A stretch of 64,000 nucleotides of DNA, from NCBI GenBank assembly GCA_043392685.1, contig JBHZGM010000016.1; one strand, given 5' to 3'. The position numbers and the translations under genes were made by a program. Positions within the stretch are counted from its first letter, which is position 1. Every line of letters starts with the position of its first letter. Positions 31,461 to 41,878 of the stretch are shown here, one piece after another. Origin of the DNA: Metapseudomonas sp043392685. GTDB lineage: Bacteria > Pseudomonadota > Gammaproteobacteria > Pseudomonadales > Pseudomonadaceae. Under the pieces are notes generated by a model. That model was given only the letters and a program-made list of their open reading frames with translations. It was not told where the DNA came from and searched no databases.

Positions 31461-33140
31461 ATGAGCGAAAGCTTTGCAGAACTTTTTGAAGAAAGCCTGA
31501 AATCCCTCGACATGCAGCCGGGTGCCATCATCACCGGCATCGTGGTCGACATCGATGGTGACTGGGTCACCGTCCATGCGGGCCTGAAATCCGAGGGCGT
31601 CATCCCGGTCGAGCAGTTCTTCAACGAACAAGGCGAACTGACCATCAAGGTGGGTGACGAGGTCCACGTTGCGCTTGACGCAGTGGAAGACGGCTTCGGT
31701 GAAACCAAGCTGTCCCGCGAGAAAGCCAAGCGTGCCGAGTCCTGGCTGGTTCTGGAAGCCGCCTTCAACGCCGAAGAAGTGGTCAAGGGCGTTATCAATG
31801 GCAAGGTCAAGGGCGGTTTCACCGTCGACGTCAGCGGCATCCGCGCGTTCCTGCCGGGCTCCCTGGTCGACGTGCGTCCCGTACGCGACACCACCCACCT
31901 GGAAGGCAAGGAACTCGAGTTCAAGGTCATCAAGCTGGATCAGAAGCGCAACAACGTTGTCGTTTCCCGTCGCAGTGTCCTGGAAGCCGAGAACAGCGCC
32001 GAGCGCGAAGCCCTGCTGGAATCCCTGCAGGAAGGCCAGCAGGTCAAAGGTATCGTCAAGAACCTCACTGACTACGGTGCGTTCGTTGACCTGGGCGGCG
32101 TAGACGGCCTGCTGCACATCACCGACATGGCCTGGAAGCGCATCAAGCATCCGTCCGAGATCGTCAACGTTGGTGACGAGATCGACGTGAAGGTCCTGAA
32201 GTTCGACCGCGAGCGCAACCGCGTATCCCTGGGTCTGAAGCAACTGGGCGAAGACCCGTGGGTTGCCATCAAGGCTCGTTACCCGGAGGGCACCCGCGTG
32301 ACCGCCCGTGTAACCAACCTCACCGACTACGGCTGCTTCGCCGAGCTGGAAGAGGGCGTGGAAGGCCTGGTACACGTTTCCGAAATGGACTGGACCAACA
32401 AGAACATCCATCCGTCGAAAGTCGTTCAGGTTGGCGACGAAGTGGAAGTTCAGGTTCTGGACATCGACGAAGAGCGTCGTCGTATCTCCCTGGGCATCAA
32501 GCAGTGCAAGTCCAACCCGTGGGAAGACTTCTCCAGCCGCTTCAACAAGGGCGACAAGATCTCCGGCACCATCAAGTCGATTACCGATTTCGGTATCTTC
32601 ATCGGCCTGGAAGGTGGTATCGACGGTCTGGTTCACCTGTCCGACATCTCCTGGAACGAAGTTGGCGAAGAAGCCGTACGCCGCTTCAAGAAGGGCGACG
32701 AGCTGGAAACCGTCATCCTCTCCGTTGATCCGGAGCGTGAGCGCATCTCCCTGGGCATCAAGCAACTGGAAGACGATCCGTTCTCCAGCTATGCCTCCCT
32801 GCACGAGAAGGGCAGCATCGTTCGCGGCACCGTGAAAGAAGTTGACGCCAAGGGCGCTGTAATCAGCCTCGGCGGCGAGATCGAAGGTGTTCTGAAGGCT
32901 TCCGAAATCAGCCGTGACCGTGTTGAAGACGCGCGCAACGTGCTGAAGGAAGGCGAAGAAGTCGAAGCCAAGATCATCAGCATCGACCGCAAGAGCCGCG
33001 TAATCAGCCTCTCCATCAAGTCCAAGGACGTTGATGACGAGAAGGACGCCATGAAGGAACTGCGCAAGCAGGAAGTCGAGTCCACCGGCCCGACCACCAT
33101 TGGTGACCTGATCCGTGCTCAGATGGAGAACCAGGGCTAA
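31461..33140 (+). CDS. rpsA: 30S ribosomal protein S1
   Basis: 559 residues with six S1 RNA-binding repeats (for example LTDYGAFVDLGGVDGLLHITDMAW and ITDFGIFIGLEGGIDGLVHLSDISW), the length usual for Pseudomonas S1. It binds mRNA and docks on the 30S subunit. ATG 31461 (MSESFAELFEESLKSLD) is chosen over the in-frame ATG at 31455 because AGGT at 31451-31454 then has correct spacing. It is followed by a terminator and by ihfB, the same order as in other gammaproteobacteria. S1 represses its own synthesis through its leader in related bacteria. Confidence 0.97.
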   Translation: MSESFAELFEESLKSLDMQPGAIITGIVVDIDGDWVTVHAGLKSEGVIPVEQFFNEQGELTIKVGDEVHVALDAVEDGFGETKLSREKAKRAESWLVLEAAFNAEEVVKGVINGKVKGGFTVDVSGIRAFLPGSLVDVRPVRDTTHLEGKELEFKVIKLDQKRNNVVVSRRSVLEAENSAEREALLESLQEGQQVKGIVKNLTDYGAFVDLGGVDGLLHITDMAWKRIKHPSEIVNVGDEIDVKVLKFDRERNRVSLGLKQLGEDPWVAIKARYPEGTRVTARVTNLTDYGCFAELEEGVEGLVHVSEMDWTNKNIHPSKVVQVGDEVEVQVLDIDEERRRISLGIKQCKSNPWEDFSSRFNKGDKISGTIKSITDFGIFIGLEGGIDGLVHLSDISWNEVGEEAVRRFKKGDELETVILSVDPERERISLGIKQLEDDPFSSYASLHEKGSIVRGTVKEVDAKGAVISLGGEIEGVLKASEISRDRVEDARNVLKEGEEVEAKIISIDRKSRVISLSIKSKDVDDEKDAMKELRKQEVESTGPTTIGDLIRAQMENQG

Positions 33141-33160
33141 TCACCCTGCTCCATCAGCAG

Positions 33161-33187
33161 AAAGGGCGGCCTAGGCCGCCCTTTTTG
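33161..33187 (+). terminator. Terminator after rpsA
   Basis: AAAGGGCGGCCTAGGCCGCCCTTTTTG is a perfect 9-bp stem with T-tail, 20 bases after the rpsA stop. It separates rpsA from ihfB. Confidence 0.9.
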
Positions 33188-33289
33188 TTGTCTGCGATTT
33201 CCCTTCCGGCGTTTGGGCTGTTCAAAGCCTCTCTGGCGTGCTAAAACCTCAATGAGCTGATCTAGCCGCTTGAATTAGAAGGGAAAACC

Positions 33290-33568
33290 ATGACCAAGTC
33301 GGAATTGATCGAACGAATTGTTACTCATCAGGGCCAGCTGTCGTCGAAGGACGTAGAGCTTGCCATCAAAACCATGCTTGAGCAGATGTCCCAAGCATTG
33401 GCGACGGGGGACCGTATCGAGATTCGTGGGTTTGGTAGTTTTTCCCTTCACTTCCGCGCGCCACGTGTCGGACGAAACCCCAAGACCGGGGAGTCCGTGC
33501 GGTTGGATGGCAAGTTCGTTCCGCACTTCAAGCCGGGCAAGGAGTTGCGGGATCGGGTCAATGAATGA
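33290..33568 (+). CDS. ihfB: Integration host factor beta subunit
   Basis: The 92-residue protein matches IhfB: MTKSELIERI start, GDRIEIRGFGSFSLHFR and RNPKTGESVRLDGKFVPHFKPGKELRDRVN. IHF bends DNA and acts in recombination, replication and sigma-54 transcription, which fits the nitrate promoters in this window. Its own promoter lies in the gap after the rpsA terminator. In P. aeruginosa the O-antigen locus begins right after ihfB; here it does not. Confidence 0.97.
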   Translation: MTKSELIERIVTHQGQLSSKDVELAIKTMLEQMSQALATGDRIEIRGFGSFSLHFRAPRVGRNPKTGESVRLDGKFVPHFKPGKELRDRVNE

Positions 33569-33626
33569 CTCCGGCTCGGATAGAGAGTGCTCTGGATGAC
33601 GCTTTCTAGTCGTTTGTGAGCCAGCC

Positions 33627-33890
33627 TTGCGTTTGTTCGGAAATAGTCTCCTCTCCCTGTTAGTTGATAAGTTGGATATAAATCAATCCATGCTGGATGA
33701 CAGCGTGGATTTTTTGTTCCAACCTGATCATCATTTTCCTGAGACTAGGATCCCACGTCACAGCCTCTGCATCTCTGTTCGCGTGCGTAGATTCCTACCC
33801 GAAACAGTCCATGATTACGCCTTAAAAGGGGAAATTGTTGACTGGTTTCATCATCAGTGCCGAATTGAGCCCTCCAGCCCTAGGCATTAG
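33627..33890 (+). pseudogene. Probable C-terminal remnant of a WbpM-like O-antigen gene
   Basis: An AT-rich open frame ending at TAG 33888-33890 carries ETVHDYALKGEIVDWFHHQC near its end. As I recall, WbpM-type nucleotide-sugar dehydratases end with a segment like GYxPxGEIVDWxxxQ, so this looks like a decayed 3' tail; the first two thirds do not resemble the family. It is followed eight bases later by a terminator. In P. aeruginosa wbpM is the last gene of the O-antigen locus between ihfB and the comEA-like gene. Frame is still open, but no start or ribosome site suggests expression. Confidence 0.45.
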
Positions 33891-33898
33891 TTTGGTTT

Positions 33899-33926
33899 GG
33901 GCGGTTTATGGAGTACCGCCCTTTCC
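33899..33926 (+). terminator. Terminator at the end of the 33.6-33.9 kb scar
   Basis: GGGCGGT (33899-33905) pairs with ACCGCCC (33915-33921) and TTTCCTTT follows. It terminates what was probably the last gene of a lost operon and insulates the comEA-like gene. The upstream gap 33569-33899 is markedly AT-richer than its neighbours. Confidence 0.7.
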
Positions 33927-33949
33927 TTTACTGATGACAAGGAGTGTTC

Positions 33950-34276
33950 ATGATGTTTCGCGTTCGAATTGCCTCGTTGCTTCTGGTGCTGTGTTCGCTG
34001 TGCTTCGGCTACTCCCAGGTTGCTGTCGCAGCGAAGAGCGATGCAGCGACGGCAGTCGCAAGTGCTTCCGTCGACGCCGGTAAACTGAACATCAACACGG
34101 CAGATGAGGCTGCGCTGCAGGAGCGGATGGTCGGTATTGGTGCGACGAAGGCCCGCGCGATCGTGCAGTATCGCGAGGAAAACGGACCATTCTCCTCGGT
34201 GGACGACTTGCTCGAAGTCAAGGGCATTGGCGTCAAGACGCTTGAGAAGAGTCGCGACATGCTGACAGCTGAGTGA
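33950..34276 (+). CDS. ComEA-like helix-hairpin-helix DNA-binding protein
   Basis: 108 residues. A signal peptide (about 1-28, ending SQVAVAA) leads to a tandem helix-hairpin-helix domain: KLNINTADEAALQERMVGIGATKARAIVQYR and GPFSSVDDLLEVKGIGVKTLEKS. Such small ComEA proteins bind double-stranded DNA in the periplasm, in some species during transformation. ATG 33950 has AAGGAG ending seven bases upstream; GTG at 33944 is too close. A terminator follows. Its placement after the O-antigen position matches PA3140 in P. aeruginosa. Confidence 0.9.
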   Translation: MMFRVRIASLLLVLCSLCFGYSQVAVAAKSDAATAVASASVDAGKLNINTADEAALQERMVGIGATKARAIVQYREENGPFSSVDDLLEVKGIGVKTLEKSRDMLTAE

Positions 34277-34293
34277 GCAGCAGGTAATGCCAA

Positions 34294-34320
34294 GAAAGCC
34301 GCCTCAAGGGCGGCTTTTTT
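34294..34320 (+). terminator. Terminator after the comEA-like gene
   Basis: AAAGCCGCC-tcaag-GGCGGCTTTTTT forms a 6-bp GC stem with flanking A and T runs, 18 bases after the stop. Confidence 0.9.
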
Positions 34321-34389
34321 GCGTATGGAAAACCGGGAATCCGCAGGGGAAACATCGGTTGGCGCAGGGCGAAGCGAACTGGTAAGTCG

Positions 34390-34446
34390 TGGCCCGGATG
34401 AAATAGGGGGGCGGTGGGGCTTTCCCCGGATTTCATCCAGGCTACG
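34390..34446. repeat. Palindromic intergenic repeat
   Basis: GGCCCGGATGAAAT at 34391-34404 is matched in inverted orientation by ATTTCATCCAGGCTAC around 34430-34445. The unit GTAGCCTGGATGAAATCCGG is a frequent intergenic repeat in pseudomonads. It has no coding potential. Confidence 0.5.
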
Positions 34447-34493
34447 GAACTCGGATGCAAAGAAGCAGCCCTTGGCATGTTCCGGGGGCATTT

Positions 34494-34519
34494 AATTTGG
34501 CTCCGCGACCTGGACTCGA
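34494..34519 (-). repeat. Exact 26-bp duplicate of the tRNA-Asn 3' end
   Basis: The segment is identical to 34652-34677, the 3' end of tRNA-Asn (CCA, acceptor and part of the T arm). Similarity extends about 30 bp further toward the terminator in both copies with mismatches. The two copies lie 158 bp apart. This could be an attachment-site duplicate left by an excised element or the decayed remainder of a second tRNA-Asn gene. Confidence 0.75.
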
Positions 34520-34620
34520 CGGTGCCAGCCGAACGCGCTTCAGCGCGGCCCCGAAGGGGTGAGGGACGTAGGACCGAATAACCTGGGACGTAGTCCCTGG
34601 TGAGAGTCCGGCCCACAAAG

Positions 34621-34650
34621 AAAAAGCCCCCGGCATGTGCCGAGGGCTTT
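34621..34650 (-). terminator. Terminator of tRNA-Asn
   Basis: On the minus strand, downstream of the tRNA, AAAGCCCTCGGCACATGCCGGG pattern pairs and ends in five T. A diverged copy stands at 34470-34492 next to the partial tRNA copy. Confidence 0.8.
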
Positions 34651-34655
34651 GAATT

Positions 34656-34731
34656 TGGCTCCGCGACCTGGACTCGAACCAGGGACCCAATGATTAACAG
34701 TCATTTGCTCTACCGACTGAGCTATCGCGGA
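34656..34731 (-). tRNA. tRNA-Asn(GTT)
   Basis: 76 nt with encoded CCA. Minus strand begins TCCGCGATAGCTCAGTCGGT, has the anticodon loop CTGTTAA (GTT at 34696-34698 as AAC on the plus strand), T loop GGTTCGAGTCC, and a seven-base acceptor stem TCCGCGA/TCGCGGA. Intact. Followed by its own terminator and a diverged partial duplicate. Confidence 0.95.
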
Positions 34732-34801
34732 TCGGATGCGACGTATCTTACTGATAAGAAAGGAGAAGTCAAGCGTTTGCCTGAGCTTCTCCCAAATTTT
34801 T

Positions 34802-35998
34802 TCAAAGGACCTGGGTGATGGCGCGGGTCACGCTTTCCAGGTTGCTGTTGTTCAGCGCGGCAACGCAGATGCGGCCGGTGCTGACAGCGTAGATGCCGAA
34901 CTCGTTCTTCAGGCGTTCAACCTGCTCGGCGGTGAGGCCGGAGTAGGAGAACATGCCGCGCTGGCGAGCTACGAAGCTGAAGTCGCGCTTGGCGCCCTGG
35001 GCGGCCAGTTGCTCGACCATGGCCAGGCGCATGCTGTGGATGCGGGTGCGCATTTCGCCAAGTTCCGCTTCCCACATTGCACGCAGTTCCGGGCTGTTCA
35101 GCACCGAGGCCACCACGGTAGCGCCGTGGGTCGGCGGGTTGGAGTAGTTGGTGCGGATCACGCGCTTGACCTGGGACAGCACACGGCCGGCTTCTTCCTT
35201 CGAGCTGGTCACCACGGACAGGGCGCCAACACGCTCACCGTACAGGGAGAACGACTTGGAGAAGGAGCTGGATACGAAGAACTGCAGGCCGGACTCGGCG
35301 AACAGGCGCACTGCGAAGGCGTCTTCATCGATGCCGGAGCCGAAGCCCTGGTAGGCGATATCGAGGAACGGCACGTGCTCGCGCTCGCGCAGGACTTCCA
35401 GAACGGCTTTCCAGTCGTCCAGTTCCAGGTCCACGCCGGTAGGGTTGTGGCAGCAGGCGTGCAGGACCACGATGGAACGGGCGGGCAGGGCCTTGAGGTC
35501 TTCGAGCAGGCCGGCACGATTCACGCCATTGGTGGCGGCATCGTAGTAACGGTAGTTCTGCACCGGGAAGCCGGCGGATTCGAACAGGGCGCGGTGGTTT
35601 TCCCAGCTCGGGTCGCTGATGGCGACCACAGCGTTGGGCAGCAGGCGCTTGAGGAAATCGGCGCCGGTCTTCAGTGCACCGGTGCCACCTACGGCCTGGG
35701 TGGTTACCACGCGGCCCTGGGCCAGCAGTTCGGAATCGGCACCGAACAGCAGCTTCTGCACGGCCTGGTCGTAGGCGGCGATGCCTTCGATCGGCAGGTA
35801 GCCGCGCGGGGCGTGCGCTTCGATGCGGGCCTTTTCCGCTTCGGCTACAGCGCGCAGGAGCGGGATGCGGCCCTGCTCGTTGTAGTAAACACCCACGCCC
35901 AGGTTGACCTTGGTGGCACGGGTATCGGCGTTGAACGCTTCGTTAAGACCCAGGATGGGGTCGCGCGGAGCCATTTCGACGGCAGAAAACAGACTCAT
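34802..35998 (-). CDS. Aromatic/aspartate aminotransferase
   Basis: 398 residues of class I PLP aminotransferase. NHRALFESAGF, HACCHNPTGVD, DIAYQGFGSG and the PLP lysine in SSSFSKSFSLYGERVGAL are all present, and the C-terminal GRICVAALNNSNL binds the substrate carboxylate. The closest relatives, TyrB and AspC, both take aspartate and aromatic amino acids; which one cannot be separated by eye. It lies between tRNA-Asn and divergent uvrB as in P. aeruginosa (PA3139). Confidence 0.93.
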   Translation of the reverse strand: MSLFSAVEMAPRDPILGLNEAFNADTRATKVNLGVGVYYNEQGRIPLLRAVAEAEKARIEAHAPRGYLPIEGIAAYDQAVQKLLFGADSELLAQGRVVTTQAVGGTGALKTGADFLKRLLPNAVVAISDPSWENHRALFESAGFPVQNYRYYDAATNGVNRAGLLEDLKALPARSIVVLHACCHNPTGVDLELDDWKAVLEVLREREHVPFLDIAYQGFGSGIDEDAFAVRLFAESGLQFFVSSSFSKSFSLYGERVGALSVVTSSKEEAGRVLSQVKRVIRTNYSNPPTHGATVVASVLNSPELRAMWEAELGEMRTRIHSMRLAMVEQLAAQGAKRDFSFVARQRGMFSYSGLTAEQVERLKNEFGIYAVSTGRICVAALNNSNLESVTRAITQVL

Positions 35999-36181
35999 GA
36001 TGCGGCAGCTCGGAGGAGGAAGGTGAGGATGGGACGCAACCCCGAACGATGTGCGCTAGGGGTTGCGCAATCGGGCCGGTATTATAGCGACCCAGACAGC
36101 TTGCGGCGACATCGCGCGCGAGCTTTCCACCAGGTATGACGCCAGTCCTGCGCAGGTGTCACATCCAAAGTCGAGGTCAGC

Positions 36182-38197
<2,016 letters not shown>

Positions 38198-38200
38198 GAG

Positions 38201-38224
38201 AAAGGCGCCCAAGGGCGCCTTTTT
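38201..38224. terminator. Bidirectional terminator between uvrB and the convergent EamA gene
   Basis: AAAGGCGCCC-aa-GGGCGCCTTTTT is a perfect 7-bp stem with A and T runs on both sides, serving both converging genes. Confidence 0.9.
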
Positions 38225-38233
38225 CATGGGGCC

Positions 38234-39133
38234 TCAGCGTCGGCCGAAGATGATCATGACCACCCCTGCAAGGGTCGCCAGGCAGGCCAGCTGGGCTGTG
38301 ACTTCCAGCCGCTCACCGAGGATCAGGAACCCCAGCAGCAGTGCTACGACAGGGTTCACGAAGGCGAAAGTGGACACCAGGCTCGGCTTCACTTCCCGCA
38401 GCAGCCAGAAGTACGCGGGATAGACGCCCAGGCTGACGGGAATCACCAGGTAAGCCATCCACAGCCAGGCGTCCAGGCTTACGTTGGCCAGCTCAACGCC
38501 GCTCCAGTCGCCCCGCCAGAGGCCGAAGATGGCCAGGACCAGGGTGCCGGTCAGCATCTGCAGGCTGAGCCCCATCCAGCTGGAGCGGAAGGGTGGGCGC
38601 TGGCGCAGCAGCCAGGCGCCGATCGCCCAGAGCAGGGTGGCCAGCACGACCAGGCCGCCGGCGAACCACTGCTCGAATCCGGCGTTGCTGCCAAGGCCGT
38701 TGCCCATCAGCATCACGATGCCGCCGCTGGCCAGGGCCAGGCCGCAGAGGACCCACAGCGGCGGGCGGCGATCCAGTAGCCATTCCAGGGCGACACTCCA
38801 GAGGGGCAGGGTGGTGTAGAGCATCGCCAGCATGCCGGTCGGCAGGAACTGGTTAGCGTAGATCAGCGCTCCCTGTCCCATGGCAATCAGCATTACACCG
38901 CCGATCAGCGCGCCACCCAGGTCACTGCGCTGGACCTGCGCCTTGCCGCTGGCCAGCACCCAGCCCAGGGCCAGGGTGCCGGCGAACAGGAAACGCAGGG
39001 TGGCGATGACGAAGGGTGGCAGTTCGCGGAGGAGGAAATGGTTGGCCAGGTAGGTGGTGCCCCAGCCGATGTAAATCATGGCGAAAGCACCGATCAGCAG
39101 AAGGGTGCGGCGGGTCGAAGCGTGGGAGGACAT
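38234..39133 (-). CDS. EamA/DMT-family transporter
   Basis: 299 residues with ten predicted membrane helices and two EamA repeats (IYIGWGTTYLANHFLLRELPP near the start, then GVYPAYFWLLREVKPSLVSTFAFVNPVVALLLG). Probably an export permease of the YedA type; substrate unknown. ATG 39133 chosen because upstream frame is low-complexity and lacks a ribosome site; ribosome site before 39133 is also weak. Converges on uvrB. Confidence 0.87.
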   Translation of the reverse strand: MSSHASTRRTLLLIGAFAMIYIGWGTTYLANHFLLRELPPFVIATLRFLFAGTLALGWVLASGKAQVQRSDLGGALIGGVMLIAMGQGALIYANQFLPTGMLAMLYTTLPLWSVALEWLLDRRPPLWVLCGLALASGGIVMLMGNGLGSNAGFEQWFAGGLVVLATLLWAIGAWLLRQRPPFRSSWMGLSLQMLTGTLVLAIFGLWRGDWSGVELANVSLDAWLWMAYLVIPVSLGVYPAYFWLLREVKPSLVSTFAFVNPVVALLLGFLILGERLEVTAQLACLATLAGVVMIIFGRR

Positions 39134-39173
39134 GTACAGCCTGAAACGAATCGCGCCGGTGATCGGCGCGGGA

Positions 39174-40733
39174 TTAGTGGGCGGCGGCGCTGGCCTCGCC
39201 AGGGGAGCCGGCGGGCAGGGCGCGGGTGAGCAGCACGGCGAGCATGCTGACGCCGAGGGCGATGCCGATGAAATGGAAGGCGTCATTGTAGGCCATGATG
39301 CTGGCCTGCTGGTGCGCGATCTCGCTGAGCTTGCCGAGGGCCGCCTGCTCGCTGCCGAGTTTCTCGGTCAGCAGGGCCAGGCGTTCGGCTACCTGCGGAT
39401 TGCTCGGGACCAGGGATTCGCGCAGGTAGTCGAAGTAGACCTTGGCCCGTGCATCCAGCAGGGTGGCGAGCAGGGCGATGCCGATGGCGCCGCCGAGGTT
39501 GCGCAGGATGTTGAACAGGCTGGAGGCCGAGCCCGCATCCTGGGGCTGGATGTAGGCGGTGGCGATCAGCGACACCGTCACCATCACCAGCGGCTGGCCG
39601 AGGGCGCGGATGATCTGGATCTGGTTGAACTGCGGACCGGCGAAGTCCGGGTTGAGTATGCCGGAGGCAAAGCTGGCGTAGCCGAACAGGCCGAAGCCCA
39701 GCGCACAGAGGAACTTGGGCGGAACCACCTTCATCAGCTTGGGTACCAGTGGAATCAGGAACAGCTGCGGAACGCCCATCCACATGATCACTTCGCCGAT
39801 CTGCAGCGCGTTGTAGCCCTGGATCTGCGCCAGGTACAGCGGCAGCACATAGATGGAGCCGTACAGGCCCATGCCCAGGCCAATGCTGGAAATGCTCGAC
39901 AGGCCGAAGTTGCGGTTCTTCAGGATGCCCAGGTTGATCAGCGGGTTAGGGCGCGACACCTGGAGGATGACGAACAGGATCAGGCTCACCAGGGCGACGC
40001 TGCCCAGGCCGACGATCAGCTGCGACTCCAGCCAGTCCTTGCGATGGCCTTCCTCGAGGAACACCTGCAGGCAGCCCAGCCCGAGGCCGAGGGTAACGAT
40101 GCCGGCGTAGTCGGTGCGCTTCAACAGCTCCCAGTGCGGGGCTTTCTTTTCCAGGCCGTACATCAGGCCGGCAATCATCAGCAGGCCCGGCGGCACGTTG
40201 ATGTAGAAGATGTATTCCCAGCCGAAGCTTTCCGTCAGCCAGCCGCCCAGGGTCGGACCGATGGACGGGGCGAAGGTGGCGGTGATGGCGAACAGTGCCA
40301 TGCCCTTGGCGCGATGGTGTTCCGGCAGCTTGATCAGGGTGAGGGTGAAGGCCAGCGGGATCAGCGCACCACCGGTGAAGCCCTGCATGGCGCGGAACAC
40401 GATCATGCTCTCCAGGCTCCAGGCCAGGGAGCAGAGCAGCGAGGAGATCAGGAAACCTACGGACACCCAGACGGCCAGGCGCCGCGCGGAGAGCAGCTGC
40501 ACCAGCCAGGCGGTGAGGGGAATCATGATGATTTCCGCCACCAGATAGGAGGTGGAAATCCACGAGCCTTCTTCCAGGGTGGCGGAGAGCGCCCCCTGGA
40601 TGTCCTTGAGCGAAGAGTTGGTGATCTGGATGTCGAGGACCGCCATGAAGGCGCCAAGCATGGCGCTCATCACCGCGATCCAGTCGCGCCGGGTGGGTTC
40701 GCCCGTCGGGCGAACCAGTGCATCAGCCGGCAT
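39174..40733 (-). CDS. DHA2 (EmrB-like) MFS drug exporter
   Basis: 519 residues with 14 predicted membrane helices. It shows the MFS motif region near FRAMQGFTGGALIPLAFTLTL and GPTLGGWLTESFGWEYIFYINVPPG (motif C of drug:H+ antiporters). EmrB-type pumps work with a membrane fusion protein. It overlaps by 11 bases the upstream fusion-protein gene and shares a divergent LysR regulator. Likely exports a hydrophobic compound; substrate unknown. Confidence 0.9.
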   Translation of the reverse strand: MPADALVRPTGEPTRRDWIAVMSAMLGAFMAVLDIQITNSSLKDIQGALSATLEEGSWISTSYLVAEIIMIPLTAWLVQLLSARRLAVWVSVGFLISSLLCSLAWSLESMIVFRAMQGFTGGALIPLAFTLTLIKLPEHHRAKGMALFAITATFAPSIGPTLGGWLTESFGWEYIFYINVPPGLLMIAGLMYGLEKKAPHWELLKRTDYAGIVTLGLGLGCLQVFLEEGHRKDWLESQLIVGLGSVALVSLILFVILQVSRPNPLINLGILKNRNFGLSSISSIGLGMGLYGSIYVLPLYLAQIQGYNALQIGEVIMWMGVPQLFLIPLVPKLMKVVPPKFLCALGFGLFGYASFASGILNPDFAGPQFNQIQIIRALGQPLVMVTVSLIATAYIQPQDAGSASSLFNILRNLGGAIGIALLATLLDARAKVYFDYLRESLVPSNPQVAERLALLTEKLGSEQAALGKLSEIAHQQASIMAYNDAFHFIGIALGVSMLAVLLTRALPAGSPGEASAAAH

Positions 40734-41769
40734 GGTTCTCGGCCTTCAGGTGCACCTTGACCAGAACGGACATGCCGGGGCGGATACGGCCCTTGAGCGG
40801 GTTGTCGGCGGCGAAGGTCAGCTTCACCGGAATGCGCTGCACCACTTTGGTGAAGTTGCCGGTGGCGTTGTCTGGCGGCAGCAGGCTGAACTGTGCGCCG
40901 GACGCCGCGAACAGGCTGTCCACGCGGGCTTCGATCGGGGTGTCGGGGAAACTGTCGAACACCAGTTCGGCGCTCTGGCCGGGCACCATGCGCTCAATCT
41001 GGGTTTCCTTGAAGTTGGCCTGGACCCAGATGTCGGAGTCCGGCACCAGGGACAGCAGGTGGGCGCCGACCTGGACGTACTGGCCATTGCGCGCGGCGCG
41101 CTGGCCGACGCGGCCGTCCACCGGGGAGCGGATCTCGGTGCGGCCGAGGTTGATTTCGGCCTGGGCCACTTCGGCGCGGGCGGTGGCGATCTGCGCTTCC
41201 AGGCGCTTGACCTCGGCATTCAGGGCATCGATCTGTTGGCGCTGGGCCTTGAGGTCGGCCTCGGCCTTGGCGACCTGGGAACGTGCCACGCGGGAGTCGG
41301 CGGCCAGGGTGGTGACCCGCTCTTCCGAGATATAGCCGGGCTTGCGTAGGGTCTGGGCGCGGGAGAGGTCGATCTCGGCGCGGCCAAGGGTCGCCTGGCT
41401 GGCTGACAGGTCGGCCTGGCTGGCGGCGATCAGGCTGGATTGCTGGGTCAGCTTGCTCTGCGCCTGGGCCAGTTCCGCCTCGCGGGTCGCAAGCTGGGCG
41501 CGGGCGCGCTCCAGGGCCAGCTTGAAGTCGTCGGCTTCCAGGCGTACCAGCAGGTCGCCCTTGTTCACTTGCTGGTTGTCGGTGACCAGGACTTCGTCGA
41601 TCCGGGCGCCCAGCTGGCTGGAGATGCGAGTGATCTCACCCTGGACATAAGCGTTGTCGGTGGATTCGACGAAGCGGCCGATCAGCAGCCAGTGGGCGAA
41701 GAAACCGGCGATGACCACGGCCACCAGGGCGATGAAGATGAACAGGCGGCGTTGCAATTTGGCAGGCAT
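40723..41769 (-). CDS. EmrA/HlyD-like membrane fusion protein
   Basis: 348 residues: one N-terminal membrane anchor (about 8-28), split lipoyl domain (YVQGEITRISSQLGARIDEV and EIRSPVDGRVGQRAA), a long alpha-hairpin of about 110 residues between, and a beta-barrel at the C-terminus. First gene of the emrAB-like operon. It diverges from a LysR gene across 109 bp that contain an inverted TTGCGA-N19-TCGCAA repeat. No outer-membrane channel gene is adjacent. Confidence 0.9.
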   Translation of the reverse strand: MPAKLQRRLFIFIALVAVVIAGFFAHWLLIGRFVESTDNAYVQGEITRISSQLGARIDEVLVTDNQQVNKGDLLVRLEADDFKLALERARAQLATREAELAQAQSKLTQQSSLIAASQADLSASQATLGRAEIDLSRAQTLRKPGYISEERVTTLAADSRVARSQVAKAEADLKAQRQQIDALNAEVKRLEAQIATARAEVAQAEINLGRTEIRSPVDGRVGQRAARNGQYVQVGAHLLSLVPDSDIWVQANFKETQIERMVPGQSAELVFDSFPDTPIEARVDSLFAASGAQFSLLPPDNATGNFTKVVQRIPVKLTFAADNPLKGRIRPGMSVLVKVHLKAENHAG

Positions 41770-41802
41770 ATGAAAAACCGGGCTCGAAGTCTTTGCAGAA
41801 TG

Positions 41803-41833
41803 TTGCGAATCTAGCAGTGTTCCGTCGTCGCAA
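41803..41833. promoter_or_regulatory. Inverted repeat between emrAB-like operon and LysR gene
   Basis: TTGCGA (41803-41808) and TCGCAA (41828-41833) form an inverted repeat with 19-bp spacing in the divergent promoter region, a likely operator for the LysR regulator. LysR sites often read T-N11-A, so the fit is only general. Confidence 0.4.
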
Positions 41834-41878
41834 ATAGCCAGTACAATTCAGAAACTTTGTTGCTTATAGGGAACAATC

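Noticed and set aside
33835..34083. Plus-strand ORF overlapping the scar and comEA-like gene
   Set aside because: Different frame from both the remnant and the comEA-like gene, with no ribosome site; it crosses the terminator hairpin.
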